A DNA stretch of 64,000 bases. Origin: Streptomyces exfoliatus. Its GTDB lineage: Bacteria > Actinomycetota > Actinomycetes > Streptomycetales > Streptomycetaceae. A program made the position numbers and the translations under genes. The notes under the pieces are model-generated. The model had not been told where the DNA came from. It did no database searches and worked only from the letters and a program-made list of their open reading frames with translations. Each line of letters starts with the position of its first letter. Positions within the stretch are counted from its first letter, which is position 1. Below, piece after piece: positions 33,092 to 43,945 of the stretch. Location: contig NZ_JNZP01000018.1 of assembly GCF_000725545.1 (NCBI RefSeq), positions 1-64,000 on the forward strand, given 5' to 3'.

Positions 33092-34018
33092 TCAGCCCTT
33101 GGTGAGGATGGAGCGGACGAAGAAGAGGAGGTTGGCCGGCTTCTCCGCGAGACGGCGCATGAAGTAGCCGTACCAGTCGGTGCCGTACGCGGTGTAGACG
33201 CGCATGCGGTGACCCTCGGCGGCGAGGCGGTGCTGCTCCTCGGAGCGGATGCCGTACAGCATCTGGAACTCGTACTCGTCCAGCTTGCGCCCGGCACGGC
33301 GGGCAAGCTCCTGGCCGACGGCGATCAGGCGCGGGTCGTGGGAGCCGATCATCGGGTAGCCCTCGCCGTCCATCAGGATCTTCATGATCCGGACGTACGC
33401 CTTGTCGATCTCGGGCTTGTCCTGGATGGCGACGGACGCGGGCTCCTTGTAGGCGCCCTTCACGATCCGGACGCGGGAGCCGTTGGCGGCGAGGCGGCGG
33501 GCGTCGTCCTCGGTGCGGAAGAGGTACGCCTGGATGACGCAGCCGGTCTGCGGGAAGTCCTTCCGCAGCTCCTCGTGGATGGCGAACATCGAGTCGAGGG
33601 TGGTGTGGTCCTCGGCGTCCAGGGTGACGGTGGTGCCGATCTCGGCGGCGGCCGCCACGACGGGCCGGACGTTCGCGAGGGCCAGCTCGTGGCCGTTCTC
33701 GAGGGACTGGCCGAACATCGACAGCTTCACGGACATCTCGGCGCGCTCGCCGAGGCCCAGCTCCTTGAGGCGGCCGACGAGCTCCAGGTAGGCGTCCCGG
33801 GCGGCGTACGACTGCTCGACGGTGGTGATGTCCTCACCGACGACGTCGAGGGTGACCTCCAGGCCGCGGTCGCTCAGCTCCTGGACGATCGGGACGACGT
33901 CGTCGACCGACTCACCGGCGATGAAGCGGGCGACGACCTGCTTGGTCCCGGGGGCGGCCGACACGAAACGGCGCATCTTGTCGCTGCGCGACGCGGCGAG
34001 GATCACGGGACCCAGCAC
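33092..34018 (-). CDS. Proline dehydrogenase (monofunctional, FAD)
   Basis: A 308-residue TIM-barrel flavoenzyme that oxidises proline to pyrroline-5-carboxylate. LDVVGEDITTVEQSYAARDA, EMSVKLSMFGQSL, TTVTLDAEDHTTLDSMFAIH, QAYLFRTEDDARRLA, VRIVKGAYKEPA and YEFQMLYGIRSEEQHRL match the actinobacterial monofunctional type. The GTG at 34018 has GGAGG six bases upstream and gives the family length; upstream in-frame sequence lacks similarity. It forms a two-gene operon with pruA and is divergent from a PucR-type regulator. Confidence 0.9.
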   Translation of the reverse strand: MLGPVILAASRSDKMRRFVSAAPGTKQVVARFIAGESVDDVVPIVQELSDRGLEVTLDVVGEDITTVEQSYAARDAYLELVGRLKELGLGERAEMSVKLSMFGQSLENGHELALANVRPVVAAAAEIGTTVTLDAEDHTTLDSMFAIHEELRKDFPQTGCVIQAYLFRTEDDARRLAANGSRVRIVKGAYKEPASVAIQDKPEIDKAYVRIMKILMDGEGYPMIGSHDPRLIAVGQELARRAGRKLDEYEFQMLYGIRSEEQHRLAAEGHRMRVYTAYGTDWYGYFMRRLAEKPANLLFFVRSILTKG

Positions 34019-34202
34019 GGGGGACCTCCAGAAGGACAGGTGACGAAGGATGCCGTACCCGCTCTTTCGTAAGAAACCGGGAACAGCACGAAGAACCACC
34101 GTGAAACCTATGGATCGCTCCGATCGTCCGCCATCTACAGCTGTCACGCATCCGTGGACAGCGGCTCATACATTTGTCTGAGAGGGGTGCGAGAATGGCG
34201 CC

Positions 34203-35333
34203 GTGAAAGGCGATTACCAAGAACTGGTGGACGAGATCTCGGCGCTGCTCGGCGCCCCGGCGACGCTGGAGAACCGCGATTTCGGACTGATCGCCTTCGG
34301 CGCCCACGACAGCGACGACGACACCGCGATGGACCCGGTCAGGACGCGGTCGATCCTGACCCGGAAGTCGACCCCGGCGGTCCGCGCCTGGTTCGAGGGC
34401 TTCGGCATCACCCGGGCGACCGGCCCGGTCCGCATCCCGGCCGCCCCCGACGCCGGGGTGTTCCGGGACCGCCTCTGCCTGCCCGTACGCCACCGGGGCG
34501 TCGTCCTCGGTTACGTCTGGCTGCTCGACGCGGAGCCCGGCCCCACGCCCGCCCAGCTCGACGCCGCGATGGAGGTCGCCACCCGGATCGGCGACCTCCT
34601 CGCCGGGGAGGAGCGCGCGGACGCCGACCTCTCGCGCGAGTTCGCCGCGGTCCTGACCGCCGGGCGCGGCTGGCAGAGCGACATGGCCGTCGCGGCGCTC
34701 CGGGCGGCCCTCGGCCCCAGCGCGGACGGTCTGCACACCGTCGTCTGCGTGACTCCCTGGCGGGGCGAGGCGCCCTCGATCCGGGCGGTCCCCGGCGCGG
34801 CGGCGGTCACCGCCCTCCCCGAGGGAGCGTCCGGCCCCGAGGGCGAGTCCCTCGCCGTCCTCGTACGCCTGCGCACGGCCGAGGACCTCTCCCCCGCCCA
34901 CACGGCCGCCCACCGGCTGCGCGCCGCCGCCCCGGCCGGCATCGCGACCCCACGCCGGGGCCTCACGGAGCTCCCCGCGGCCTGGCGCGAGGCCAACACG
35001 GCGGCCCGCGCCGCCACGGCACAGCCGAAGCTCGGTCCCGTCGCGGAGTGGGCCGGCATCGGCCCGTACCGTCTGCTCGCGGCGCTCTACCACCCCGAGA
35101 TCGACCCCGTCGTCGCACCGCTGCTCACCCCGGCCCACACCGAACTCGCCCGCACCGCGGAGGCGTTCCTCGACAACGCGGGCCAGGCCGGCCGCACGGC
35201 GGCGGCCCTCGGCATCCACCGCCAGACCCTGTACTACCGGCTGTCCCGGGTCGAACAGCTCACGGGCCTCGACCTGGACGACGGCGAGGACCGCCTGCTC
35301 CTCCACATGTCCCTGAAGTCCGCCCGGCTCTGA
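34203..35333 (+). CDS. PucR-family transcriptional regulator, probable proline catabolism activator
   Basis: A 376-residue regulator. The N-terminal 150 residues ([40 protein letters not shown]) form a GAF-like or PucR-type sensor. The C-terminal helix-turn-helix is [20 protein letters not shown] followed by [19 protein letters not shown], the PucR C-terminal signature. GTG start at 34203. It is divergent from the proline dehydrogenase-pruA operon, the usual place for its activator in Streptomyces. Confidence 0.8.
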   Translation: MKGDYQELVDEISALLGAPATLENRDFGLIAFGAHDSDDDTAMDPVRTRSILTRKSTPAVRAWFEGFGITRATGPVRIPAAPDAGVFRDRLCLPVRHRGVVLGYVWLLDAEPGPTPAQLDAAMEVATRIGDLLAGEERADADLSREFAAVLTAGRGWQSDMAVAALRAALGPSADGLHTVVCVTPWRGEAPSIRAVPGAAAVTALPEGASGPEGESLAVLVRLRTAEDLSPAHTAAHRLRAAAPAGIATPRRGLTELPAAWREANTAARAATAQPKLGPVAEWAGIGPYRLLAALYHPEIDPVVAPLLTPAHTELARTAEAFLDNAGQAGRTAAALGIHRQTLYYRLSRVEQLTGLDLDDGEDRLLLHMSLKSARL

Positions 35334-35367
35334 GAGACCGCCCGGGCCCCTTCATTAGGATCGCCCC

Positions 35368-36516
35368 ATGACCACGGGGACTTGGGCCGCACCGACGTAC
35401 ACCGAGCGACTGCTGTACGAGGCCGGGGCACGCGGGGACCGGGCGGCCGTCCTCGACGCCCTCGGGCGCACCCGCCTGTACGTGCTCGTCCCCCGGCTGC
35501 ACGCCGACGTCCCCGGATTCACCACGCCGCTCCCCTCCCAGCGCGACAAGGCCGCCCGGCGCACCGTCGTACCGGTCCTCACCGAGGGCATGCTGCCGCC
35601 GTGGCACGCGGACTGGGTGTTCCGGCAGACCACCCTCGACGCGCTCGCCGCGGCCTGGCCGCACGACAGGTGGTGGCTCGCGGTCAACCCGGGGACCCCG
35701 TTCGAGGTCTCCCTGCCCGCCCGACCGGCCGACCGGCGGGCCTGGCAGGAGGCGGCCGGACGGGGCGGCGGCCCCGCGCGGCTGCGGCTGCTCACCCACG
35801 CGGGCGAGCACCTGCACGGCCCTGTCGCACACGCCCTCGCGCTCGGCGCGCACCTCGCCGTCCTCAACGGCCTGGTGTGGAACGGACTCGGCGCCCAGTA
35901 CGAGGACTACCCCACCGACATCGCCCGGCTGCGCCGGCCCTGGGGCGTGTACCACCGGGCGGACTTCCGCGACAAACTGCGGACCCTCATCGACACCCGG
36001 CTCGTCGGCCGGATCCCCGAGTCCGTCCTGGGGATGCGGCGCCGTCTCACCGCACGCCTCGGCCACCCGCCGACCGCCGTGCAGTGGGACTCGATGGTCA
36101 CCGTGAACTTCGAGCGGGACGACCCCTACGGCGAGGACCGGGCCGAGGCCGCGGAGTTCCTGCGCCGGATCACGCACTACGAGGAGCGGTTCCGCGCCGA
36201 CGGCCTCCTCCCGCCGGACGGCCGGGTCGACACCCTCGCCGCCTTCGACCACGGCCGCGCCGTGAACGTCGTACGCCTCGCGCTCGGCGCCCGGTACTGC
36301 GACCCGCGGGAGGCCGAGCAGTCCGTCCTCGCGGTCCTCGGCGCCGCCCGGCAGGCGTACGGCTCCTGGGAGGCGTTCTCGCTCGGCTACCTGCTCGCCC
36401 GCCTGATCCACTTCGACGAGGGCGACGCCGAGCCGATGTACCAGGAGTCCGTGGCCATCCACCGCATCCTCACCCAGGACCCTTCGAGCCCCTACCGGAA
36501 CATCCCGTGGTCATGA
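35368..36516 (+). CDS. DUF1266 domain protein, first of a tandem pair
   Basis: A 382-residue protein, probably cytoplasmic. The first 110 residues (TEGMLPPWHADWVFRQTTLD) are an SseB-like region, and the C-terminal 200 residues carry the DUF1266 pattern: WGVYHRADFRDKLRTLID, THYEERFRADGLLPPDGRV, AFDHGRAVNVVRLALGARYC. No catalytic motif or membrane span is visible. The next gene overlaps its stop by four bases and is a paralogue, so the two arose by duplication and are co-translated. Function is unknown. Confidence 0.7.
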   Translation: MTTGTWAAPTYTERLLYEAGARGDRAAVLDALGRTRLYVLVPRLHADVPGFTTPLPSQRDKAARRTVVPVLTEGMLPPWHADWVFRQTTLDALAAAWPHDRWWLAVNPGTPFEVSLPARPADRRAWQEAAGRGGGPARLRLLTHAGEHLHGPVAHALALGAHLAVLNGLVWNGLGAQYEDYPTDIARLRRPWGVYHRADFRDKLRTLIDTRLVGRIPESVLGMRRRLTARLGHPPTAVQWDSMVTVNFERDDPYGEDRAEAAEFLRRITHYEERFRADGLLPPDGRVDTLAAFDHGRAVNVVRLALGARYCDPREAEQSVLAVLGAARQAYGSWEAFSLGYLLARLIHFDEGDAEPMYQESVAIHRILTQDPSSPYRNIPWS

Positions 36517-37685
36517 GCCCCCGCCACCGCCCCGACGCCCACACCGCCCCGTGGATCCCGCCCTCCGAGACCGAGCAGCTGCTGCACGAGGCGGGGCTGC
36601 GCGGCGACGAGGCCGAACAGATCCGGATCCTCGCCGGGGCCGAGCTGTTCATCGGCGCCCCCCGGGCCGAGGTGGACGCCGAACCCGACGCGGTCTACTG
36701 GCGTCCCCAGCAGGTGGCGAAGGGGCTCGTCGTCCGGCAGGTCCTCACCCGCGGGATGTTGCCGCCGTGGCATCCGGACTGGGTGTTCCACCAGATCACT
36801 CTCCGATGGGCCGCCGAGTGCAGGTGGAGCGATCCCCGGGTGCTCCTCGCCGTGAACGGCGGCACCCCCGGGCAGTTCCTGCTGCCCGCCACGCCCGAGC
36901 ACCGCGCCTGGTGGCTGCGCGCGTACAGCGAGAACGAGCGAGGTACGAACGACCGCTTCGCCGCCCTGCGCCACGGGCCACTCCTCGGCCCGCTCGCCTT
37001 CGGCCTCGCCTGCGGCGCCCATCTGGCGTTCCGCAACGGCGTGCCGTGGAACGACGTCGGCTCGGTCTTCACCGGGTACACCGACGAGCTCGAATCGCTC
37101 CGCGACGCCTGGGGCGTCACCGACCGGGCGGGCTGGCGCAAGCAGCTGGACGCGCTGCTCGACGGGCGCAACAGCCCGCCGGAGCCGGACTTCGCCCTCA
37201 AGGTCCGCGAGGAGCTGCGCAGGGCGCGGGGCGAGATGCCCTCGGCCGACGAGTGGCGCGAGACGGCCGCCGGGCACGCCCAGGACCTGGGCGCGAGCCC
37301 CTCGTCCGTGCGGCACATCGAGGAGCTGGTGCGCCGCATCCTGCGCTACGAGTCCCGGTTCCGCGCCGACGGGCTGCTGCCCCCGCAGGGACGGGTGCGC
37401 AAGACGATCGCGTACGACTACGGACGGGCGGTGAACCTGGCCCGCTGGGGCCTCTCGGCCCGCTTCTGCGCACCCCCCGAGGCCGAACAGGCGATCGTCC
37501 ACGCGGGCGCGCTCGCCCGGTCGGCCTACGAGTCCTGGCAGGACTACGCGGCGGGGTACGCGCTGGGGCGGGTGCTGCGCTTCGACGGCGAGGAGTACGG
37601 CCACTTCCACGAGCAGTGCGTGGCCGCCCACCGCGTCCTGACGGAGCACGAGGGCAGCCCCTGGCGGCACATCCCCTGGCGCTGA
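36513..37685 (+). CDS. DUF1266 domain protein, second of a tandem pair
   Basis: A 390-residue paralogue of the preceding protein, sharing TRGMLPPWHPDWVFHQITLR, WGVTDRAGWRKQLDALLDG, RYESRFRADGLLPPQGRV, AYDYGRAVNLARWGLSARFC and the C-terminal PWRHIPWR. ATG at 36513 overlaps the upstream stop as ATGA; an in-frame GTG at 36507 is possible. Function is unknown; the pair may form a heteromer. Confidence 0.7.
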   Translation: MSPRHRPDAHTAPWIPPSETEQLLHEAGLRGDEAEQIRILAGAELFIGAPRAEVDAEPDAVYWRPQQVAKGLVVRQVLTRGMLPPWHPDWVFHQITLRWAAECRWSDPRVLLAVNGGTPGQFLLPATPEHRAWWLRAYSENERGTNDRFAALRHGPLLGPLAFGLACGAHLAFRNGVPWNDVGSVFTGYTDELESLRDAWGVTDRAGWRKQLDALLDGRNSPPEPDFALKVREELRRARGEMPSADEWRETAAGHAQDLGASPSSVRHIEELVRRILRYESRFRADGLLPPQGRVRKTIAYDYGRAVNLARWGLSARFCAPPEAEQAIVHAGALARSAYESWQDYAAGYALGRVLRFDGEEYGHFHEQCVAAHRVLTEHEGSPWRHIPWR

Positions 37686-37695
37686 GCCGCGCGCG

Positions 37696-38271
37696 CTACT
37701 CCCCCATCAGGACCTTGAGCCCTTCCGTGAGGTCGTCGGCGCTCGGTGCCGTGTCGGGGTCGACCATCCACTGGATCATCACGCCGGTCGCCAGGGCCTG
37801 GCAGAGCAGTCCGGCCACCCGGGCCCTCTCGGGGTCCGCCTCCGGGTCGATGCCGAGCATGCCCTCGGCGATGCCCAGCCGGCCCTCCCGCTGCGGTTCC
37901 TTGATGGCCTCGCGCAGTTTCTCGTCGTCGTCGAGCCGGGTGACGACCTCGGTCTGGAGCTTCCAGACCGGGCGGCTGGCCTCGGCGGCACCGATGAGCT
38001 GCGCCCACATGGCGCGGAAGCGCTCGTACGGATCGGCCGGGGGGCGTACGGCACCCTCGCCGGCGTCCGGGACCGTGACCCGCTCGCCCCACTCCTCCGT
38101 GAGGGCGAGGAAGGCCTGCTGGAGCAGGGCGTCCTTGGAGCCGTAGTGGTAGCCGATGGAGGCGAGGTTGGTGCCCGAAGCGGCGACGATGTCGCGGGCG
38201 GTGGTGCGCCCGTACCCCTTCTCCAGGAGGCAGCGCTTGGCGCCTTCCAGGAGGTCTTCCTTGTGTCCCAT
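37696..38271 (-). CDS. TetR family regulator
   Basis: A 191-residue repressor with the N-terminal helix-turn-helix LLEGAKRCLLEKGYGRTTAR, DIVAASGTNLASIGYHYGSK and DALLQQAF. The C-terminal ligand domain is of the TetR_C type without a known ligand signature. ATG at 38271 lies 21 bases from a perfect 8-bp-arm palindrome, so it is very probably autoregulated. Confidence 0.85.
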   Translation of the reverse strand: MGHKEDLLEGAKRCLLEKGYGRTTARDIVAASGTNLASIGYHYGSKDALLQQAFLALTEEWGERVTVPDAGEGAVRPPADPYERFRAMWAQLIGAAEASRPVWKLQTEVVTRLDDDEKLREAIKEPQREGRLGIAEGMLGIDPEADPERARVAGLLCQALATGVMIQWMVDPDTAPSADDLTEGLKVLMGE

Positions 38272-38291
38272 GACAGCACTGTACCCGGCCA

Positions 38292-38320
38292 CTAGACGCT
38301 TGTGTAAGACGAGCGTCTAG
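38292..38320. promoter_or_regulatory. TetR operator CTAGACGC-N13-GCGTCTAG
   Basis: A perfect inverted repeat with 8-bp arms (38292-38299 and 38313-38320) lies between the TetR start and the serA stop, where it would block its own promoter. Confidence 0.65.
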
Positions 38321-38343
38321 CGACCGGGCACGAGGGGCGTGCG

Positions 38344-39933
38344 TCAGACCAGGTTGACCGAGCGGGCCGAGGTGGCGCCGATCTCCGAGGCGATCTCCGC
38401 GAGCACCGGAGCCGGGAGCGTGTCGTCGACGGTGAGCACGACGAGCGCCTCGCCGCCCTCCTCCGCGCGGGAGACCTGCATGCCGGCGATGTTCAGACCG
38501 GCCTCGCCGAGGATCCGGCCGACGGTGCCGACGACACCCGGGCGGTCCTCGTAGCGCAGCACGACCATGTGGTCGGCGAGCGCCAGGTCCACGTCGTAGT
38601 CGCCGACCGCGACGATCTTCTGGAGGTGCTTCGGACCGGCCAGCGTGCCGGAGACCGCGACCTCCTCGCCGCTGGAGAGCGTGCCGCGCACGGTGACGAC
38701 GTTCCGGTGGTCGGGCGACTCGGAGCTCGTCGTCAGCCGGACCTCGACACCGCGCTCCTGCGCGAACAGCGGGGCGTTGACGTACGACACGGTCTCGTCG
38801 ACCACGTCCTCGAACACGCCCTTGAGCGCGGAGAGTTCGAGCACCTTGACGTCGTGCTGGGTGATCTCGCCGTACACCTCGACGTCGAGACGGGCCGCGA
38901 CCTCGCCCGCGAGCGCGGTGAAGATCCGGCCGAGCTTCTCGGCGAGCGGCAGGCCCGGCTTGACGTCCTCGGCGATGACACCGCCCTGGACGTTGACCGC
39001 GTCCGGGACCAGCTCACCGGCGAGCGCGAGGCGCACCGAGCGGGCGACGGCGATGCCGGCCTTCTCCTGGGCCTCGTCCGTGGACGCGCCGAGGTGCGGG
39101 GTGCAGACGACCTGGTCGAGCTCGAAGAGCGGGGAGTCCGTGCAGGGCTCCTTCGCGTACACGTCGAGGCCGGCGCCGGCGACCCGGCCCTCCTTGAGCG
39201 CCGAGTACAGCGCCTCCTCGTCGACGATCCCGCCACGAGCGGCGTTGACGATCCGGACGGAGGGCTTGACCTTGTGCAGCGCCTCGTCACCGATGAGGCC
39301 GAGGGTCTCCGGGGTCTTCGGCAGGTGGACGGTGATGAAGTCGGCGACTTCGAGCAGCTCGTCCAGGGCGAGGAGCTTCACGCCCATCTGGGCGGCGCGG
39401 GCCGGCTGCACGTAGGGGTCGTACGCGACGATCTTCATGCCGAAGGCCGACATGCGCTGGGCGACCAGGACACCGATGCGGCCGAGGCCGACGACGCCGA
39501 GGGTCTTCTCGCTCAGCTCGACGCCCGTGTACTTGTTGCGCTTCCACTCGCCGTTCTTCAGCGCGGTGTTGGCCTGCGGGATGTTGCGCGCGGTGGCGAC
39601 GAGCAGACCGCACGCGAGCTCGGCGGCGGTGACGATGTTCGACGTCGGCGCGTTGACGACCATGACGCCGGCCTTGGTGGCGGCGGAGACGTCGACGTTG
39701 TCCAGACCGACACCGGCACGGGCGACGACCCGCAGCTTGTTCGCGGCGGCGAGGGCCTCGGCGTCGACCTTGGTCGCGGAACGGACCAGGATCGCGTCCA
39801 CGTCCGCGATGGCGGGGATCAGCTCGGCGCGGTCCGCGCCGTTGCAGTGCCGGATCTCGAAGTCCGGGCCCAGCGCGTCGACGGTGGCGGGCGACAGCTC
39901 TTCAGCGATGAGTACGACAGGTTTCGAGCTCAC
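38344..39933 (-). CDS. serA: D-3-phosphoglycerate dehydrogenase
   Basis: A 529-residue NAD-dependent enzyme that commits 3-phosphoglycerate to serine synthesis. It contains VVARAGVGLDNVDV, the dinucleotide motif GVVGLGRIGVLVA, VNAARGGIVDEEAL, TPHLGASTDEAQ, an intervening ASB domain (about 320-445) and a C-terminal ACT domain (VVLRYEDRPGVVGTVGRILG). This is the long type found in actinobacteria. GTG at 39933 has GAGGA six bases upstream; an ATG four codons earlier is possible. Confidence 0.93.
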   Translation of the reverse strand: MSSKPVVLIAEELSPATVDALGPDFEIRHCNGADRAELIPAIADVDAILVRSATKVDAEALAAANKLRVVARAGVGLDNVDVSAATKAGVMVVNAPTSNIVTAAELACGLLVATARNIPQANTALKNGEWKRNKYTGVELSEKTLGVVGLGRIGVLVAQRMSAFGMKIVAYDPYVQPARAAQMGVKLLALDELLEVADFITVHLPKTPETLGLIGDEALHKVKPSVRIVNAARGGIVDEEALYSALKEGRVAGAGLDVYAKEPCTDSPLFELDQVVCTPHLGASTDEAQEKAGIAVARSVRLALAGELVPDAVNVQGGVIAEDVKPGLPLAEKLGRIFTALAGEVAARLDVEVYGEITQHDVKVLELSALKGVFEDVVDETVSYVNAPLFAQERGVEVRLTTSSESPDHRNVVTVRGTLSSGEEVAVSGTLAGPKHLQKIVAVGDYDVDLALADHMVVLRYEDRPGVVGTVGRILGEAGLNIAGMQVSRAEEGGEALVVLTVDDTLPAPVLAEIASEIGATSARSVNLV

Positions 39934-40105
39934 GTGAGTCCTCACAGATCCAGTGCGGACGGCCGTCCCGACGGCCGCAGGCGGTGGAGGGGGCTTGCCG
40001 CGTGAAAGCGCACGACGCTGTGGGCCTGAACGCGAATGTTGTTGAGAAGTGTAGTGGTGCGTCGGCGCACTTCATGCGCCTCGTTGGAAGGATCACCCGT
40101 CCGTG

Positions 40106-40124
40106 GTTGGACGGGGTGTCCAAC
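40106..40124 (-). promoter_or_regulatory. GTTGGAC-N5-GTCCAAC inverted repeat upstream of serA
   Basis: Perfect 7-bp arms (40106-40112 and 40118-40124) lie in the serA upstream region, and TCGTTGGA at 40081-40088 repeats the half-site. It could be an operator or a small hairpin that follows the ilvC terminator. Confidence 0.35.
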
Positions 40125-40136
40125 GATGCGGCAAGG

Positions 40137-40161
40137 GGCCGGACACAGTGTCCGGCCCCCG
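40137..40161 (-). terminator. Terminator of ilvC
   Basis: A 12-bp perfect stem (40137-40148 with 40150-40161, one central base) lies 11 bases past the ilvC stop. Confidence 0.6.
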
Positions 40162-40171
40162 CCCCGAAGGC

Positions 40172-41820
<1,649 letters not shown>

Positions 41821-41861
41821 GGTCTGGGTCTCTTCCTTTTCGCTCTGCTTCGTTCCGCGCT

Positions 41862-43706
41862 TCAGTCGTCTTCGCCGTCGCCGAAGTCGGGGCGCACGCC
41901 CCGCGCGGCCATGACCTCGTCGTTGGAGGTGCCGGCGGCGACCATCGGCCACACCTGGGCGTCCTCGTGGACGATGAAGTCGATGACGACCGGACGGTCG
42001 TTGATGGCGTTGGCCTCGGCGATGACCTTGTCCAGGTCGGCCGGGTCCTCACAGCGCAGGGCGACACAGCCCATGGCCTCGGACAGCTTGACGAAGTCGG
42101 GGACGCGCGTGCCCTTGTTCGCCTGGACGTCGTCCGGGCCGGAGTGCAGGACGGTGTTCGAGTAGCGCTGGTTGTAGAAGAGGGTCTGCCACTGGCGGAC
42201 CATCCCGAGGGCGCCGTTGTTGATGATGGCGACCTTGATCGGGATGTTGTTCAGGGCGCAGGTCGTGAGCTCCTGATTGGTCATCTGGAAGCAGCCGTCG
42301 CCGTCGACCGCCCAGACCGTGCGGTCCGGCATGCCGGCCTTGGCGCCCATCGCGGCGGGGACCGCGTACCCCATCGTCCCGGCGCCGCCGGAGTTCAGCC
42401 AGGTGGCCGGCTGCTCGTAGTCGATGAAGTGGGCGGCCCACATCTGGTGCTGGCCGACGCCCGCGGCGAAGATCGTGCCCTCGGGGGCGAGCTGCCCGAT
42501 GCGCTGGATGACCTGCTGCGGCGAGAGGCTGCCGTCCTCCGGCAGGTCGTAGCCGAGCGGGTAGGTCTCGCGCCAGCGGTTCAGGTCGCTCCACCAGGCG
42601 GTGTAGTCGCCCTTGTTGCCCTCGCTGTGCTCGGCCTGGACCGCCTGCACCAGGTCGGCGATGACCTCGCGGGCGTCACCGACGATCGGGACGTCGGCGG
42701 CGCGGTTCTTGCCGATCTCGGCCGGGTCGATGTCCGCGTGGACGATCTTGGCGTACGGGGCGAAGCTGTCGAGCTTGCCGGTGACGCGGTCGTCGAAGCG
42801 GGCGCCGAGCGCGACGATCAGGTCGGCCTTCTGCAGCGCGGTGACGGCGGTGACCGCACCGTGCATGCCGGGCATGCCCACGTGCAGCGGGTGGCTGTCG
42901 GGGAAGGAGCCGAGGGCCATCAGGGTGGTGGTGACCGGGGCGCCGGTCAGCTCGGCGAGGATCTTCAGCTCGGCGGTGGCGCCGGCCTTGATGACGCCGC
43001 CGCCGACGTAGAGGACCGGGCGCTTGGCGGCGCTGATCAGCTTGGCGGCCTCGCGGATCTGCTTGGCGTGCGGCTTGGTCACCGGGCGGTAGCCGGGCAG
43101 GTCGGTCTGCGGCGGCCAGCTGAAGGTGGTCTTCGCCTGGAGGGCGTCCTTGGCGATGTCGACCAGGACCGGGCCCGGGCGGCCGGTGGAGGCGATGTGG
43201 AAGGCCTCGGCGATCGTCCGCGGGATGTCCTCGGCCTTGGTGACCAGGAAGTTGTGCTTGGTGATCGGCATGGTGATGCCGCAGATGTCCGCCTCCTGGA
43301 AGGCGTCCGTGCCGATCGCCTTCGAGGCGACCTGGCCGGTGATCGCGACGAGCGGGACGGAGTCCATGTGCGCGTCGGCGATCGGGGTGACGAGGTTGGT
43401 CGCACCGGGCCCCGAGGTCGCCATGCAGACGCCGACCTTGCCGGTCGCCTGGGCGTAACCCGTGGCGGCGTGGCCCGCGCCCTGCTCGTGACGGACCAGG
43501 ATGTGACGCACCCGCTTGGAGTCCATCATCGGGTCGTACGCGGGAAGGATCGCGCCGCCGGGGATGCCGAAGACGGTGTCCGCGCCCACTTCCTCGAGAG
43601 AACGGATGAGGGACTGCGCACCCGTGACGTGCTCGACGGTGGCGGCGGGCTGCCCGCCGTTACGGGGCCGCGGCTGCGGATGGTGCCCGGTGGCCTGCTC
43701 GGTCAT
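41862..43706 (-). CDS. ilvB: Acetolactate synthase large (catalytic) subunit
   Basis: A 614-residue ThDP enzyme that makes acetolactate and acetohydroxybutyrate. It contains [20 protein letters not shown], the activating Glu in [36 protein letters not shown], a central FAD region, and [20 protein letters not shown] with the Mg-ThDP motif. ATG at 43706 is preferred because AGAAGAG is suitably spaced; ATG two codons upstream is too close to it. Expression is controlled by the leader and attenuator upstream. Confidence 0.95.
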   Translation of the reverse strand: MTEQATGHHPQPRPRNGGQPAATVEHVTGAQSLIRSLEEVGADTVFGIPGGAILPAYDPMMDSKRVRHILVRHEQGAGHAATGYAQATGKVGVCMATSGPGATNLVTPIADAHMDSVPLVAITGQVASKAIGTDAFQEADICGITMPITKHNFLVTKAEDIPRTIAEAFHIASTGRPGPVLVDIAKDALQAKTTFSWPPQTDLPGYRPVTKPHAKQIREAAKLISAAKRPVLYVGGGVIKAGATAELKILAELTGAPVTTTLMALGSFPDSHPLHVGMPGMHGAVTAVTALQKADLIVALGARFDDRVTGKLDSFAPYAKIVHADIDPAEIGKNRAADVPIVGDAREVIADLVQAVQAEHSEGNKGDYTAWWSDLNRWRETYPLGYDLPEDGSLSPQQVIQRIGQLAPEGTIFAAGVGQHQMWAAHFIDYEQPATWLNSGGAGTMGYAVPAAMGAKAGMPDRTVWAVDGDGCFQMTNQELTTCALNNIPIKVAIINNGALGMVRQWQTLFYNQRYSNTVLHSGPDDVQANKGTRVPDFVKLSEAMGCVALRCEDPADLDKVIAEANAINDRPVVIDFIVHEDAQVWPMVAAGTSNDEVMAARGVRPDFGDGEDD

Positions 43707-43787
43707 CAGCATCTCTTCTCGAAGCAGAGGGTTTTTGCGAGGTGTTTTGCGAGGGTTTGCGGCGACTTGGGGGTGAGCCGGTGCAAC

Positions 43788-43821
43788 AAAAAACCCCTCG
43801 TGCCGTGAGGCAAGCGAGGGG
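43788..43821 (-). terminator. Attenuator terminator upstream of ilvB
   Basis: On the minus strand CCCCUCGCUUGCC, UCAC, GGCACGAGGGG and a six-U run form an intrinsic terminator about 80 bases before ilvB. Just upstream AGCGCGTCGG (43822-43831) pairs perfectly with CCGACGCGCT (43871-43880), which lies inside the leader peptide frame and gives the ribosome-controlled alternative fold. Confidence 0.85.
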
Positions 43822-43866
43822 AGCGCGTCGGGTGCTTTCTAAGCCGGGCCTACGGTGGGCCCTGCT

Positions 43867-43908
43867 TCAGCCGACGCGCTTTCCAAGTACGAGAATTCGG
43901 GTGCGCAT
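43867..43908 (-). CDS. ilvB leader peptide
   Basis: A 13-codon frame MRTRILVLGKRVG with Ile-Leu-Val-Leu in a row, which matches the branched-chain leader peptides known in Streptomyces and other actinomycetes. The last codons form one arm of the 10-bp stem described for the attenuator. Starvation for a branched-chain amino acid would stall the ribosome at codons 5-8 and favour readthrough into ilvBNC. Confidence 0.85.
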   Translation of the reverse strand: MRTRILVLGKRVG

Positions 43909-43915
43909 GGCACTG

Positions 43916-43945
43916 ACCCTCCCTCTCGGGCCTCACCACTGTCAA
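43916..43945 (-). promoter_or_regulatory. ilvB promoter overlapping the end of the upstream gene
   Basis: On the minus strand a consensus TTGACA (43945-43940), 18 bases, then GAGGGT (43921-43916). The -35 box overlaps the stop codon of the GGDEF/EAL gene, and transcription would start within about ten bases of the leader ATG. Confidence 0.55.
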
